The notes under the pieces were generated by a model. It had not been told where the DNA came from. It saw nothing but the letters and a program-made list of their open reading frames with translations, and did not search any database. 64,000 nucleotides of DNA from Channallabes apus (lineage: Eukaryota > Chordata > Actinopteri > Siluriformes > Clariidae). Position numbers and translations under genes: made by a program. Below are positions 25,624 through 38,815 of this stretch, in pieces. Numbering within the stretch: the stretch's first letter is position 1; each line of letters starts with the position of its first letter. The stretch is from the NCBI GenBank assembly GCA_030522415.1, contig CM060121.1, positions 22,541,142-22,605,141 of the forward strand, written 5' to 3'.

Positions 25624-27264
25624 TCAGTTTCCAGGAGGGTGGAAGGGCAGCTGTTGGGGAGGGTGGGGCTGCACCTGCACAGCTGGAAAACAAAACACAG
25701 CTGAGTATGTTTGCTTGATCTACCAGAAAAAAGGAAGTGCCACCGTGTGGCGATATTTGGTATCACTGTGCAAGTGTTACTAAACCTCCTTATTAGAGTG
25801 CTACACTGTTACATCTGAACTAAGAACTAAAACTATTGTCAAACCTTTCAATCTACAGTTAACAGTGCATATAGTAATGTGTGCACTAAATTAATTTATG
25901 AGTTATAATAGAGAAGGGAAAGAATACTGCTGTATTATTCTGTTAGGACACAGTGTCCCGGTGTTGAAGCCTCACCTTGAGGGTGCCCGATGTAGGTGTA
26001 GTGCTGATGAGTTCCTTGCTGGGGTGGCGGGGGTGCATGTGTAGGGTGTTGGGGGCCAGGTCCGGAACCTGGGCCCTGCTGAGGGGGAGGAGCAGCATGA
26101 AGCAGCATCATCGGAGGAGGCCCGTGACCCCCAGAGTGATGAGGGCCTGACAGTGCTCCTGGGACATGAGCCTGAGGGAAAGAAGGAAGTAAATACATCA
26201 CTCACTGAGTCACTAATAATGACAAACTCTCTATAACGCTATAACTAAAGTTATGTGGAGTTTAATAACATTGCTCAGACTTAATGTAAGAACTTGAAGC
26301 ACCTTCATGCAGCTACTAATCATGCTTTTCCACCAGACAGTACAGCATGAATTACAGTGTCAATGTTCCCAAAACCCTCTGCTACTGTGTAATGAATAGT
26401 CCTTTGCATTTTTATACCAACAGCAAATTCACATGAAAATGTATAACTGAAATCATGTTTTCTGTTTGGATTAACTGGTGTATTTAAAAGAAGCCACTGG
26501 TATTTGCACTCTGACTCCTGCTTCAAATATTTTGAGAATGAAGGGGTTTACAATTTCTTTAAGAAAAAAAAAAAAAAAAAGCAGCTATATTTCTTACTGC
26601 AGACAATTTTTCTAACAGCTAAACCTCCATCTATCTTGGTGGTGCTTGAGGTGCTCCATTTAGAGCCAAAACATTTAACATTTTTATAAACAAACTGTGG
26701 ATGTTCTTAAAGAGCCTAATACTATTTTATCTACTTCACTGTCTCTGTGAAAAGTTTCAGTTTTAAGTCATGTTATGGCCATTTTCTGATTTCTAACAAT
26801 TTTTTGACATTTTAAAACTTCAGCTGAATATATGCTGGCAAATCATTAGAAACCTCAATGTGGCTTAGTGCAATACTTATATTGTTTCTTAAGAAATATA
26901 AATTAGACTCTTTCAGCAATGGCTTCTTAGTAAAGTCCAAACCAAACCGGTATGGTGATGAATTTCCTCTTTTACAGGAAAAACCATGCAAAATGGCTTT
27001 CCTGTAAAAGTTAGAAACACCCTTTTCCAACTCCCTAGTGCTTGAGAGTGTGTGTGAGAACATGCAGTACCTGTGTGAGCTGCCCAATGGACGTGTAGGG
27101 GTGGGGTAGGGGCTGATGTCCTGGCAGGCTGTAGCCCTGGATGGGGTATGAGGCCTGGGGGGAACTGTGGCCTGGGGGCAGGTTAGGGGGAGTGGGAGCT
27201 GACAGGGGAGCTGAATGATACAAGGCCTGTGGCTGTGGACCTGATTGACCAGACTAGAGATAAA

Positions 27265-27311
<47 letters not shown>

Positions 27312-30300
27312 CAGAGAGGTCCATTTAAAAATAGTAATCAGACCAGTTAAGTAACCAAACTAATTATTATTCAATAACAAACATTTCTAAAAGATAAGTA
27401 TGGTACCTGTCCTGGGCTAGGGGCGGGGTGCTGAGGGGGTTGTTGGTTGCCGGTGGGAGTGGTGGAGGGCTGCGGAGGATGCATGGAGGCTGAGTGATGA
27501 GGGAATGACTGGGGGGCTGCAAACAAAAATATTTTGATGAGAATTTTACACACCCAAGTTAACTGACTTCACAATTCCACAAAGCAGGTTGTATGAGGCA
27601 AGTTCTTTTTTTTTTTTTTAAATAAACACACTGAATCCATATAGTAAAAAAATGTATTAATATTTTGAAAGATTTTATGAAATGTATAATGTGAATATAT
27701 AACTGATGTTTCCCCAAAGACACACACAACATAGAGAGGTCAATTTAAAAACAGTAATCAGACCAGTTAAGTAACCAAACTAATTATTCGAGCTCTTGCA
27801 CGTCCACAATGCAAAATTTAGCTGCCAATCAAATCTGCTGCAGATGATTACGATCAAGCCGAATAATGAGAAATCCCTTGCTAAATTCAACCCCACAAAT
27901 TTGACTTAATACATGACCAGAGACCAAATAATGGTGTTGGGTGAGAAACTGCAGGATATTAGCTATTAGATTTAATGTTAAATCCCATCAATTTCTGGCA
28001 CATTTCTTCCCTACCTCGTCACCCATTTGATTAATAACCGACTAAGGTCGGTGTGTCCGGTCACACCAGGGTGTTTAGTGTGTAAGTAGGAAAATGTTTA
28101 AGGATTTTAGCTTTGCATAAATATTAAATTGCTCACTCGCTCACTGTCCACACTGCTTTATCCTGGGTGCCTGGTGCAACCCTGTCTCTACCCTGTACAG
28201 GGTGCAAAACCATCGAAACGCACACACTCGCACACTTCTTCACATGCTATGGACAATTTGGGAACACCACTTCATGCCTAATCTCATCAAGCACAGGGAG
28301 AACACGCACACAGACCCGAGACGGGAATCAAACACCATTTGTTCTGCAACGTGTGACGTACCATACATGCCCTGCTGGGCTCCTGGGGGCCCCTCGGTCT
28401 GGCCAGGGTATTGAGGACCAGGATGTCCAAGCGTCTGAGGGTGTCCCCCTGAACTCAGCATCCGCGCTCCACTTTGCAGCATGGAATACACCGGCTAACG
28501 AAGACATGAGAGAGAGGGTCGTTTTATCAGTTTCAGGAATTAACAAGTTTTGGACAGTTTTATTGAATGAAAATAAGTGTTTTGTACAACATCAACCTTT
28601 AAAATCTATGTTTACCTGTCCCGGATAGTGTGGCATGGCAGGGATGACCTGGCTATATTGCAGGTAAGACTGGGGATAAGGAGAGGCCACAAGAGGAGGA
28701 CCTGCTGCTGATGCCGCCTGGAGCATAGGAGCTCCCGATGAGGTGTGGTCAGGACGGGGGGCAACCACTGAGCCTGATCATGACGGAGATAAGACATTAG
28801 CGTGGGCATTTTCACATGTGCAAGTGTGACCTGAATCTGTGGTTTTGTATCCACTGTACAGGCAGCAGCACTAACGAAACTTGTAAGCAAGCAATTGTAT
28901 TTATTCCAAGAGTTTAGTTTACATATGATTAAGTCAAGCAGGTTTACGAACGGAATGTAAAAACTGCTCTTGCGCTTTAATTAAATGGATTTTGAGTTAA
29001 CAAGCTTTCGCTTCTGGAGCAATATTGTAGTCTGCAGCTACAGGACAAACTGGCCACATGCATACTAAGAACTAAACACCGTCACTTGTAGTGTTTTTAA
29101 TGCATTTATGCATTTGTTAGAGGTGGACAAACATTTTAAAGACAAAAAAAAAATACCTTTAGCTCTGGGGTACTTTCCCTGGCTCACGGTGGACACAGCA
29201 TACTGGTACATCTGAGGGGCCTGGTAAAGACAGATCACACACAAAACATTACTTCTCACTCTTTCTACAATACTTCCTCATAAAGCCTCTCGCTGTCTGA
29301 TAAGAGCAACTTACACAAACAGATTTAGCTAGCTGCAAGCACAGAAAACCAGTATGTATGTATGTGTATATACACACCTGCACAGAGTGGCCCTGTAAAG
29401 GTATTGTTGAGACGTAGCTCAGGTACTGAGGGCTGTAGATAGCTCCTTGTCCTGCAGGAGGCTGGAGCACCACAGACGGGCTCGGAGGTGTGGGCCGTGG
29501 AGTAGTGGGGGTAACAGAAGGCTTCACCTAAACACCAAACACAGCTCATGATGACACGTACATGCACATCTAAGTGAAAGGTTGCCCAAGTGGGCGCATG
29601 AGGTGCGGGAAGAAAAATAAAAAATAAAAAACAACAGCACAGGCCAGAGCACTCACCATAGTGAGAGGAGCCTTGGCAGGATTAAACTCTTTGGCATTGG
29701 GGTTTAGTGTGGACTTCTTCACTTGACTGTATTGGACAAAAGAAAATGTGTTAAATGCAGCACATGTAAACTGTCAACATGCATATAGGGACAGCAGAGA
29801 TTTAATGTTTGATTGAGGCTATTTTATAAAAGTGTTAAAGAAAGGTTTTTTTTGTGTAAAAAAGGAAGCTTTACAAGGCTTCTGCTCAGTGTAACCAAAA
29901 TAATGAGGTGATAAGTTCATGTTTTAGAAACAAGCATTCACTCCAAATTACCAAACCCACCCACATTTGGTAGGCGACAGTTAAACAGGGTCAATGTTTG
30001 ACAACAGGCAGATATAAAACAGTCTTTCGCAACCTTCTACTCACTCAGTCACACCCTCCACTCTGTCCGTGGCCTCTGAGCGTCCGTCCTCTCTGCCTGG
30101 TGTCCTCGCAGGCTGGGGTGGCACTGCTGCTTGTCCATCTGTACCAGTGGGTTGTGAAACACCATCAGGTGTGGCAGAAGGTGTGCCTGTGGGTGTGACA
30201 GATGGTGGGGTCACCGCAGCTGGACCTTCGGCACTCGTTTCCCTGCCGGCCTCATCTGATGGAAGCTCCTGTGTCAGAGTTGTAGGCGAGACAGTTTTGA

Positions 30301-33300
30301 GCTCTGCGGAGGGAGTTGAGTCCGTCTGCGTGCTTTGGGTTGGGCTTGTCTGAGCAGGTTCGCTGTGGGTCGCTGAAGTGTTAGGACTCGACGGTGAGGA
30401 GCTCGAGTGAAGCTGAGAAAGAGAGAGACAAGGAAGGGGTTTGTTTGAATTATAATCAGCATTAAGTGCTTAAGAAATCAATAAAGCACACGATGGTACG
30501 CAAAATAAACTGAATTATTCGACTCCACTCACTCTGAACTCTTTTCCAAACTTGCGGAGCTCCTCTATCTGTGACCTTTGCTGAAATGAGGCAGCTGGAA
30601 AACAAAAAAGGCCATCTAGGTAGGCAAAAATAAATGTAAAAAAAAAATGGATGCTGTAACCTAGTTAATAAAAAAATAAATAAAAATACCTTTACTGCCC
30701 TTGCTGTCCTGAGGACTGACAGGGCTCTCGGTCCTCTCCTTGGATAAGATCTCATTCACTGACACAAAAAGTTGAACAAAAAGAAAAAATGAAAATAAAT
30801 GAACAGAACACAGAAAAGGAGAGAAAACTTGACATACAATCAGGAAAAATTACTTTTTGCTATGAATTATAATATTGACAAAAGACTGTGGAGGATTAAT
30901 GCTGCTCACCATCTACAGGGAAGAGTGGGGTGGGGCCAGAGGGCTTCGGGGTCACCATGGTAACTGAAGAGGTGTCCAGGTAGGTAGGAGCACTCAGGGG
31001 GGAATCCTGGTTGGGTGCATCGGGTTTGGGGGAATGTGAGACTGGAGAATGAAATAGAAAGAAGGTAAGAGGATGAGATCACCTGACTTTATAAGGCAGA
31101 TAATGGATTTTCATTTACACAGGATACAATTTCAACAGTTGCTTCACCTGTAGGTGAAGAGTGAGAGTTGGATGCACGCAAGCTTCTGGTTTGTGCAGGC
31201 CTTTGAGTTTTGGGGGATGTCCGAGATGACACTATTACAGAAAAAAAAGTGTCATGTTTTAAGAATTTTATAATGTATGTAATTAGTAGTCATGAAATCA
31301 TGACAAAAACCTTACCTCCATTAACAGGTCGTGCAGAATCTGAGAGAGACTGAGGGTGTGAAAGAGAATGGGGGAGCATGTGTGGGGCAGGAGGACTGGC
31401 ATGACCTCCTTCTAAGGGCCGGGATTGAGCAGGTGGGCTACACTGCGCTTGGTGGGGAGAATATCCACCTCTGATTGACAAAGGACTGTTCCTATCAGAA
31501 GGCGGTGTGGGCTGACCGCTGCCAGAGGGCAGTGGCGGCCTGGGGGACGAGCTTGAGGTGGCAGGTCTGTTTGTTCGATTAGGAAGAGCAGAGGAGGGTC
31601 CTCCTCTTTCTCGGTCACTTCTGGATGCACCAATTTCTCGTTCTCTCGCTCTTTGGGGTAAGGGAATGTATTTGCCCTCCCTAAAAGAAATCAACAATGG
31701 AGGAAGGATATATTACACGTATTAGAAATACTAAAGAAAAACACAACGAACATGCATAATGAACCAAAGACTGACGGGAAACTAAGATTTGAGGCGAGTT
31801 ATATGCCATACTGACCGGCTCCCAGAACTGGAGAAGCCTGGGCTGTCTCTCCCCCTCTCTCTCTCCCCTCCATCACGCACCACAGCACTATACTTGTCTT
31901 CTTCACTCCTCCCTTCATCATTCTCCAGCGCCGCTCTGTGGCGATATTGCGCGCTGGCCTCAATCTCACTGGCCAGTCGTGCAGCTCGGGCCTCTCGCTG
32001 TCTGAAACCCTCCGAGCTACCTCGCTCCAGGGGAACCCTGAAAAAGAAAAGATTGAGAAAGTCAGTGATTGAGATTCAGTTGCAAAGTACAAAGTTTCCT
32101 TGTGTAAAAAAAAAAACAAAAAAAAAAACTACACAATATGATTAAGACATTACAATCTGACTACTATTCTACATAACCATCGTAATAGCAGACAATTCTC
32201 AAACATTGTTGGTCTATTATGCTTATTGTTTATTTAAGCTTTAGACTGAAGGATAAAACAGAAGAGCAAACATCATCTTCCAGCTTTATGTGTGTAAGGC
32301 AAACTTACGTGTACATTGCAAGGCTTGAGTCGTAGGTGGACTTCACCCCATAAGTTTCTTCGTTGAAACGGAACATCTCACTGGCATCCCAACCATTAGA
32401 CTAATCAGAGAAAGGACAAAGAAAAAAAAACAATCAAATTTAGCATTTAACAGTTTAAGTTGAATTGAGGTAAACATTTCTGAGTGTGTTTAAATAAAAC
32501 CACAATCACTTAGCCACTACATAAATTAAAATGTTAAAACTTAAAGCATGATGCAATGTTATAAACGTTAAGAATGTTCCTGTATTCTATCTTGTTTCAA
32601 ACAGATCTGTTGTATTGCTCCTTTCACTTAAACCTGACAAAAATGTCGCTAATAGCGTAGTTCGAGTATATCTGCAGTACATTTCAGTGTGCCTGTTATG
32701 TTAACTCACTGCGTCTGTTTCTAGATCATAGTTCTCGCCATTGCTGTCTCCACCATCCCACCTCTGCAGCACCTTCTCTCTGTGATCCCCGTTTACTCTG
32801 GAAGAGCTGATCGCCGAGTCTGTAAAGGTGTCTGCAAACAGACAAAAATTAATGCAATCAGACCAGACCGAATCAATATTAGAACAGAGATTACTCGCCA
32901 GATCTAAAAACCTTTGTGCGCGCACACACCTCGTGTAGCATAGTTAAGATCCACGTCTCTGCAGGTCATAGTGATCAAGTCACTGGGGCTAAAGATCATC
33001 GTGTCTGTGATCTCTTCTCTCCTGGGATGTGTGGACGAACCACCTCCACAGCCATCCCCTTCTTCAGTCCTTAGTTTGTGTACGGCGTCCACTGCCAGTT
33101 CACACTGTGTGAAAGTAACGTGAAGTTTAAATCAATAATGTTACAAAACACAACTTAAAAGACAGAGAACAGCTTGGCTAGGTTTTCCCAAAATTATTTT
33201 GACTGTTGGAATATTATTATTTAAATAAACACAAAACAAAACCGTTTTAACTGAAAGTTCTGATGTAAGGGTGCTATTAAAGCAGTTTATTTTAAATCAG

Positions 33301-33974
33301 AAATGTTGTTCTATTAACCACACAGAGCTTTACAATTTACAGAGATTTACAATGCCATCCTATGCAGAGAGTATATACAGGGCAGCCAAAATGTCTGCAT
33401 GCATAGACATTTTTCCTTTAGATTTTTTTCTCTCTCGTAATTTTAGATCCAAGATAGATGGGAAACCAACAACAGAAGACTGTTCTGTTGACTGTTCAAA
33501 AACCTAACCAATCTTTGGGTTATCTGAAGTCAGTAGTCTATTGAAAATGGCCAAGAACAATTTCTGCACTAAAAGAGGAAATCACCTCAGGTAATAAAAA
33601 AACCTCAGGTCTTGTGTTATTGTGGTAAAATAGTAACTTGGGTTATTATTTCACTTCATATCATTTGTTATTAAACATATTTCCTCACACAAATCAAGAC
33701 ATACCATCGAGTAACCTTATATCTAAGTTTCTTTAAAGTTTGATTATAGGTCCATTAAAAATAATAATAATTTTTTTTTTAAATAAAAAAATTTGTCCAC
33801 TGATTGGCGTGTTTAATGCAAAGAAGCGTCTTGCTTACTCTTGAACTTAGTGTCTTAAAAATCCCCTCGTACACACTGCCATTCTTTACCCGCACGTCAC
33901 ACCTAGAGCCCTAGGAGGAGAAGAATTAGAAGAAAAAAAAGAATTAGAAAGAAATTATTTTAAAAAATAATAAT

Positions 33975-34034
<60 letters not shown>

Positions 34035-35192
34035 TTTATATGTTTTAACAGACAGGTATTGATAAGGTCACCAAACAATTAAATTGTTCTCGTTCACTTG
34101 GGTGAAACCTGGGTACTCATCAAACTTGTTCTGCGATACTTGCTAACTGCATGGGCTCAGTTCACAAAAGAAAACTCACCACTACAGCTGTGAGGAAATG
34201 AAGCATCCGGGAGTTATTGTAGACTCCCTCAAACACCTAAAAGCGAAAGAAAACAAAGCATGACATATTCTGCAAATAAAGAACAACCTGACTCACACAA
34301 CCTAAAATAAATAAACAAATAAATAATAATGACAGCATGGTACGCATCATTCAAACATGTAACTTTTATACTGAAACTTAAAGCCTCTTAAAAATAAAGC
34401 AGGTTATGTATGAAATCAAGATTTAACAAAGAAAATTACTGGGATAAAACCAATATGTGCCACCTGGTATGCTGACATTAGAAAATGTAAATACATTTGA
34501 ACCTCGGCACACAAATGGCCTCCCTTATGAATTTTTGCACTAAGAATTGAAATTTGCATCAGCACACAAAACATTTTCAACATACGAACAAATGAACCAA
34601 ATGTCTGCTGTTGGTGTCAGTGGAATGCCAAGAGAAGCAATTTTTTTATGAATATGTTTTCAATCAGCCGAAAGCTGTTTCAAAAGTGTCAACCCACAAT
34701 TCCAACGTTGCCTAAGGCGTGCGTTCAAAAGTTATGTGATTGTTCATGCATTTTTTTTTTGGGGGGGGGGGGGGGTAATATTGTTAATATTTGTGTGTGG
34801 CTGGAGCAGATTATCTGCATTTAAATTATTTATTATAGGAAAATTTGGATTTTGAAATTTGGAAAATTAAGAACTCGCCTCTAGAAATTAATTACATTTG
34901 TATGCTGAGGTTCTGCTGTAGTGCAAAGCTGTGACATTGCCTATAGAGATGTAACATTTATATCATGGATATGAGTGTGAAAGAGGTAACAGAGCATATT
35001 GGTACAAGCAATATGCTGGACAAGAAAGCACAACTATAATAAGAAATAATATCGAGTTTACATACAGGAGGAGACTGTGAGGGAAGCTTCACAGAGTTTC
35101 TGTTCCTGAAAAATAATAATAAAAATTAAATGGTCAGGACAAAATTGTGACTTGGTCTTTTTTGAAATGTCATAACAGTACTGAACAGTGCA

Positions 35193-35238
<46 letters not shown>

Positions 35239-36475
35239 CACGTGTGTGTGTTCAGTTTTACATCAGCATCAATAACCAGACGTTTTAATCATTAGTGTTG
35301 TGTTATTAGTCTACTTCACATATGGATTAAAATCAATACTCTCACTCGGACCTTCAGCTCTAAAACATGGCCACAGTGGCATTGTGTAAGAATAGTAAGT
35401 AACGTTAGCAAAACATGAGCGACAGCTAAGAAGCAAGATTTACAACTGAATAACATTCACGTGATTATTTCTACTTTCTAACAATATCTAGACAGCGCTA
35501 TGCGAGTTTAATACTGATTCGGTTAACGTTAACAAACCCAATGCGTCAGCTAACAGGCTAGATTTAGCCACGATGCGCAAATAACACCGTAACAATAAAG
35601 ATCAGACAGAACGCTGTAATCTAAAAATTTCGGATTATCAACAGCCACCCTGGGCATGACATTTAAATACATCCAATTGTATTTATACTTTTTTTGTACC
35701 GTACATTCCAGGTCCCCGGTCTTAAATTGCTCGACTCGAGAAAGAAAAAATCCGTTTGGATCATATGGATTCAAAAAAACAACAACAAAACCCTGCCGAG
35801 ATCTCGTAGGTCTCCGCCCTGGGAACAACCATTGGTCAATTACAGCGTCAATCAGTCAGTTTCCTCATTAGATTGGTTCGGACTTCCTGTAAAGGGGGCG
35901 GTTATGGTTTACAATCGGCGTTAAATTATTAGTCAGACTGAATGTCAATCATAGCTGCTCATCTTCAATTGGTCAATAGCTCTGCGAATTCAATAACATA
36001 TTGTCCAATTGGTCTCTTCTGATCAGGACGTCATATAGTCGTAATGTACACACCCCCTTTGACCGGTAGGCCTCATGATGAAATACCAATCCTCGGATTT
36101 TCTCTGATGAGTAAGCCGGGTTCATATTACCTTCCAGGGGCTGGTCTGGTAGTGCTACTCCCAGGAACTGTCGGTGACATACCGGCCGATCCAGAAGGTC
36201 CGTTAGACGTTTTGCGGCCACTTGGTCCAGACTGTTGCTGAAAGACAAATATTATAAGTGTATTTTTCGCATAATGATTGTCTACACGTGATATTTAATT
36301 TTTACGATGTCCATGCTGGTTGACCGGCAACTGGAAACTAGCTACAATGTGCTAGCTAGCTAATAAGCCAACCTAGCGAGTTTAGTAACAGAATCGAGTT
36401 TTGTCTACATTTTGTTTGTGTATATAAAAGACTGTTCCAGGCATAAATACTCACATTCTGGCGGCGGAAAGACAT
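25624..36475 (-). CDS. atxn2l: Ataxin-2-like RNA-binding protein
   Basis: Twenty-four exons join in frame to 1036 aa; 5' to 3': 36455-36475, 36131-36237, 35066-35105, 34180-34236, 33839-33910, 32930-33104, 32710-32831, 32309-32400, 31816-32037, 31316-31680, 31148-31231, 30910-31041, 30690-30758, 30533-30594, 30045-30412, 29657-29726, 29378-29527, 29157-29220, 28616-28773, 28362-28494, 27407-27516, 27071-27253, 25976-26171, 25624-25682. ATG follows an in-frame TAG, so the start is firm. Order: LSm domain (about 57-155: GVYNNSRMLHFLTAVV, DVRVKNGSVYEGIFKTLSS), LsmAD (about 158-240: VLQRWDGGDSN, YGVKSTYDSS), REGKYIPLPQR, PAM2 motif that binds the MLLE domain of poly(A)-binding protein (about 668-682, STLNPNAKEFNPAK), proline/glutamine-rich tail, final QQLPFHPPGN. 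The family acts in stress granules, P bodies and mRNA stability. Human ATXN2L is of similar length with a longer proline-rich N-terminus. No polyglutamine tract is present. Confidence 0.96.
27254..27310. repeat. (CA)n microsatellite at an atxn2l acceptor
   Basis: On the minus (coding) strand this is a TG run that ends about 15 bases before the acceptor of the exon 27071-27253. Confidence 0.9.
28140..28360 (-). repeat. SINE fragment abutting an atxn2l donor site
   Basis: Reverse-oriented SINE body: gctttatcctgggtgcctgg, acatgctatggacaatttgg, agcacagggagaacacgcac, gggaatcaaacacca. It extends to within a few bases of the donor of the exon 28362-28494. Confidence 0.7.
33977..34033. repeat. (TA)n(TG)n microsatellite in atxn2l intron
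   Basis: Short TA run followed by about 25 TG units. Confidence 0.9.
34494..34918. mobile_element. 425-bp inverted-repeat MITE in atxn2l intron
   Basis: Ends are inverted: left catttgaacctcggcacaca, right reverse complement cagcagaacctcagcataca, both flanked by TA. The terminal motif (CAG..GAACCTCGG) is related to that of the elements at 1-944 and 60214-61699. A poly-T/poly-G tract lies at 34751-34775. No coding capacity. Confidence 0.75.
35197..35236. repeat. (TA)n microsatellite
   Basis: About 20 TA units in atxn2l intron 2. Confidence 0.95.
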
Positions 36476-36900
36476 CGCTAGCCGCTAACTAGGCTGCTCA
36501 GCTAACGTTGTGGCGCGTCTCAGTGTTCTCTGGCGTATGCTAGCAACCGTGATAGCTAGCTAGCTAAACCTCGGAATATGCGTCAGAAATACCCTGCACC
36601 CGTCGATAGCTTCCTTTCCAAGTGCCCCGAATCTTCTTCTGTCTTTATTCTGAAAACATGTCATGAGCACGCTTAAGAAAAGTTTCAAACAGTATTTCTT
36701 AATTTTGTTTAAAAAAGCCGGTACCACGTCTTAAGATTTGCCTTAAACATAATGGCAACCCGCTTTCAGTAAATCTCTTTTGATTGGTCCAATCTGGATT
36801 AAGATGACGCAATGACGCACTACGTGCGCGCTACAGGCAGCTAATGGACGTGAGCCACATTTGTGTCGTGCGTTCGAACGTTCCTAAACTCCCAGAATAA
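36476..36900 (-). promoter_or_regulatory. atxn2l: atxn2l 5' UTR and presumed promoter region
   Basis: Sequence upstream of the start codon, locally richer in CpG than the rest of the window (gcgtgcgttcgaacgttc, tgacgcactacgtgcgcgct). Contains GCTAGCTAGCTA at 36553-36566. No TATA box was evident. The transcription start cannot be fixed. Confidence 0.4.
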
Positions 36901-36989
36901 ATTAATGGTCATTTATTCAAGGTTATTGGTTTAAAAGTGACATTTTAGATAGATTTTTGATGACATAGGAAATGTTTCGTGGTTAATAA

Positions 36990-37250
36990 TGTCTCCTTGC
37001 ACCTCTAGGGGCCGGGTTCGATTCCCGCCTCGGGGTCTGTGTAGGTTCAGTTTGCATGTTCTCCCGGTGCTTGGTGGGTTTCTTCCACGTTGTCTACTTT
37101 CCTCCCACATACTGAAGCATAAACAGATCAGGCTAATGGGTTTTCCCTAATTGCTCCATAATGTGTATGTGTGTGCCCTCCGATGGATTGGCACCCTGTC
37201 CCAGATGATTCGCTGTGGCGACCCCTGAAAGAGAAGAGCCGAAAGAAGAA
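36990..37250 (+). repeat. SINE, copy 2 of family
   Basis: Carries the B-box-like ccgggttcgattcccgcct, then tttgcatgttctcccggtgc, ggattggcaccctgtcccag and the tail gaaagagaagagccgaaaga. The 5' tRNA-like head is partly lost. Confidence 0.75.
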
Positions 37251-37309
37251 GATCTGAGAGGCAAGGCTTTAAACTAGTGATGTCAGTCCATTATCTAAAC
37301 TGGGTGTCA

Positions 37310-37505
37310 TTTTTAGGCTAATGAGGGCTCTAACCCTTTCTCAAGGAAGTCCGAGCAAAATGCAGGGTACACCCTCGATGGGGTGTCAGCCTACAGTATT
37401 ACCAGACACAAGCACACACTTGCACAATATATGAAACTGCAGTGTACAGTGCATGTCTTTGGCAAGATACAAACCCTCAACCCTGGATTTGTAAGGTGCT
37501 GCATC
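37310..37505 (-). repeat. Degenerate SINE remnant
   Basis: Reverse-oriented remnants of the same body (agggtacaccctcgatgggg, gtgcatgtctttggcaagat, acaaaccctcaaccctgg). Confidence 0.5.
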
Positions 37506-37785
37506 TAGTCATGTCAATGAAGAGATTTCTCATTTTCATGTTGTTCGTCCTTCGGCCGCTCCCGCCGAAGCAGACCATTTGATCCGCACACAACTTCAGT
37601 CCAGGTTTTATGCCAGATCACCTTCTTGATGATCTCCCATTTTATCCAAGCTTGGGACCGGCACTGCATTCAGTGGCTTGGGGGTTTGGGTGTAAATTGA
37701 ACCCCGGCCTTTTACATAGAAGGCAAGAAATCCTGAGCCACGAGAGCCAAAGAGTTGTCATTTTAATAATCTGTATAATTCTTAG

Positions 37786-38060
37786 GGCTTCATGGTGATG
37801 TAGTGGCCTTGCACCTCCAGGGTCCAGGGTTTGATTAATGCCTCGAGTATGCATGCATGGAGTTTATGTTCTCCCTGTGCTGGGGGGCCTCCTCCAGGTA
37901 CTCCAGTTTTCTTGCACAGCCCAAAGACATGCATAATAAGCTAATTGATGTTTCCATATTGCCCAGTGTTTGTGTGTATATGTGTGTGTGTGAGGGACTG
38001 GCACCCCATCCAGGGCATATCCTGCCTTGTGCCTCAATTCTCGAGAATGTGCTTTTCCCT
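37786..38060 (+). repeat. SINE, copy 3 of family
   Basis: Head gggcttcatggtgatgtagt, then ccttgcacctccagggtcca, ggagtttatgttctccctgt, caaagacatgcataataagc, gactggcaccccatccaggg. Confidence 0.75.
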
Positions 38061-38094
38061 TTTGTTGCAGATTAGACCAGCATTAATCTGTAAC

Positions 38095-38320
38095 TCTTTA
38101 ACCTTCAGGGTGCACTTCCAGATAGGTGAAGTTTGCATGTTCTCCCCATGCTTAGTGTGATTCCCATCCTTCTGGATGGTTTCTCTGATTTCCTTCCAAA
38201 GTCCCGAAGAGTGAGTGTGTGGGTGCTTGTGCCATGAGATGATGGCAACCTACAGTATACTGGGTGTATCCCGCCTTGTCCCATGGGATAGCCTCCAGGC
38301 CTCCCACGTCTTCTAGACAT
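38095..38320 (+). repeat. SINE remnant, copy 4 of family
   Basis: Diverged body: gtttgcatgttctccccatg, ttccttccaaagtcccgaag, ggtgtatcccgccttgtccc, gatagcctccaggcctccca. Confidence 0.65.
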
Positions 38321-38449
38321 TATATGTTAAAGTTGGCATCTGTGCATTGAAGATGTTTGCGTAAAAATATTTTGAAGGATGTAAGATGAGTAATATAACA
38401 CATCAAGATGATTTTTGGAATGTTTTTCTGTCTGTTTATCTATTTGTTT

Positions 38450-38815
38450 GTGTACACATCATATAAAAACCACTGAAAGAATTTTAATGAGGTTTTTGGC
38501 CGAGCTTGAAGTAACATATGGGCTTTATTTCATCATAATCGGCCCATGGGAAGAGATGTTATGCTACTTTGAAATTTAAATGGAAAACGCCCTATCATTA
38601 AAAAAAAAAGTTAATCTCAAAATTTAACAGATGGCGCTGTACATTTTTAAATGTGCGCTTAAGTCTGCAATTAAAATCTACTTAAGAAATGCAATTTTAC
38701 ATCATTCGCATGTAAAAATTTTAGTTAATTCTAAAATTCAACAAACGCAGATGTTCATTTTTTAATACAAGCTTATGAGTGTGTGGCACATCTCGTACAG
38801 AATAACTAGTGTAAA
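38450..38815 (+). repeat. Dispersed repeat, copy A (possible Helitron-like)
   Basis: Shares blocks with 46300-46530: cggcccatgggaagaga / cggccctcgggaagaga, gaaatttaaa / gaagtttaaa, cagatggcgctgtacatttt / cagacgacactgtacatttt, tgcgctta, and a terminal cacatct..tagt. No terminal inverted repeats seen. The non-TIR layout and CTAG-like end suggest, but do not prove, a Helitron-type element. Confidence 0.45.

Noticed and set aside
30069..30353. Plus-strand ORF rich in Val/Gly/Ser
   Set aside because: Antisense shadow of the atxn2l exon 30045-30412.
37786..38060. tRNA gene suggested by A- and B-box-like motifs
   Set aside because: The motifs belong to the tRNA-derived head of a SINE; no cloverleaf with intact acceptor stem was found here or in the other SINE copies.
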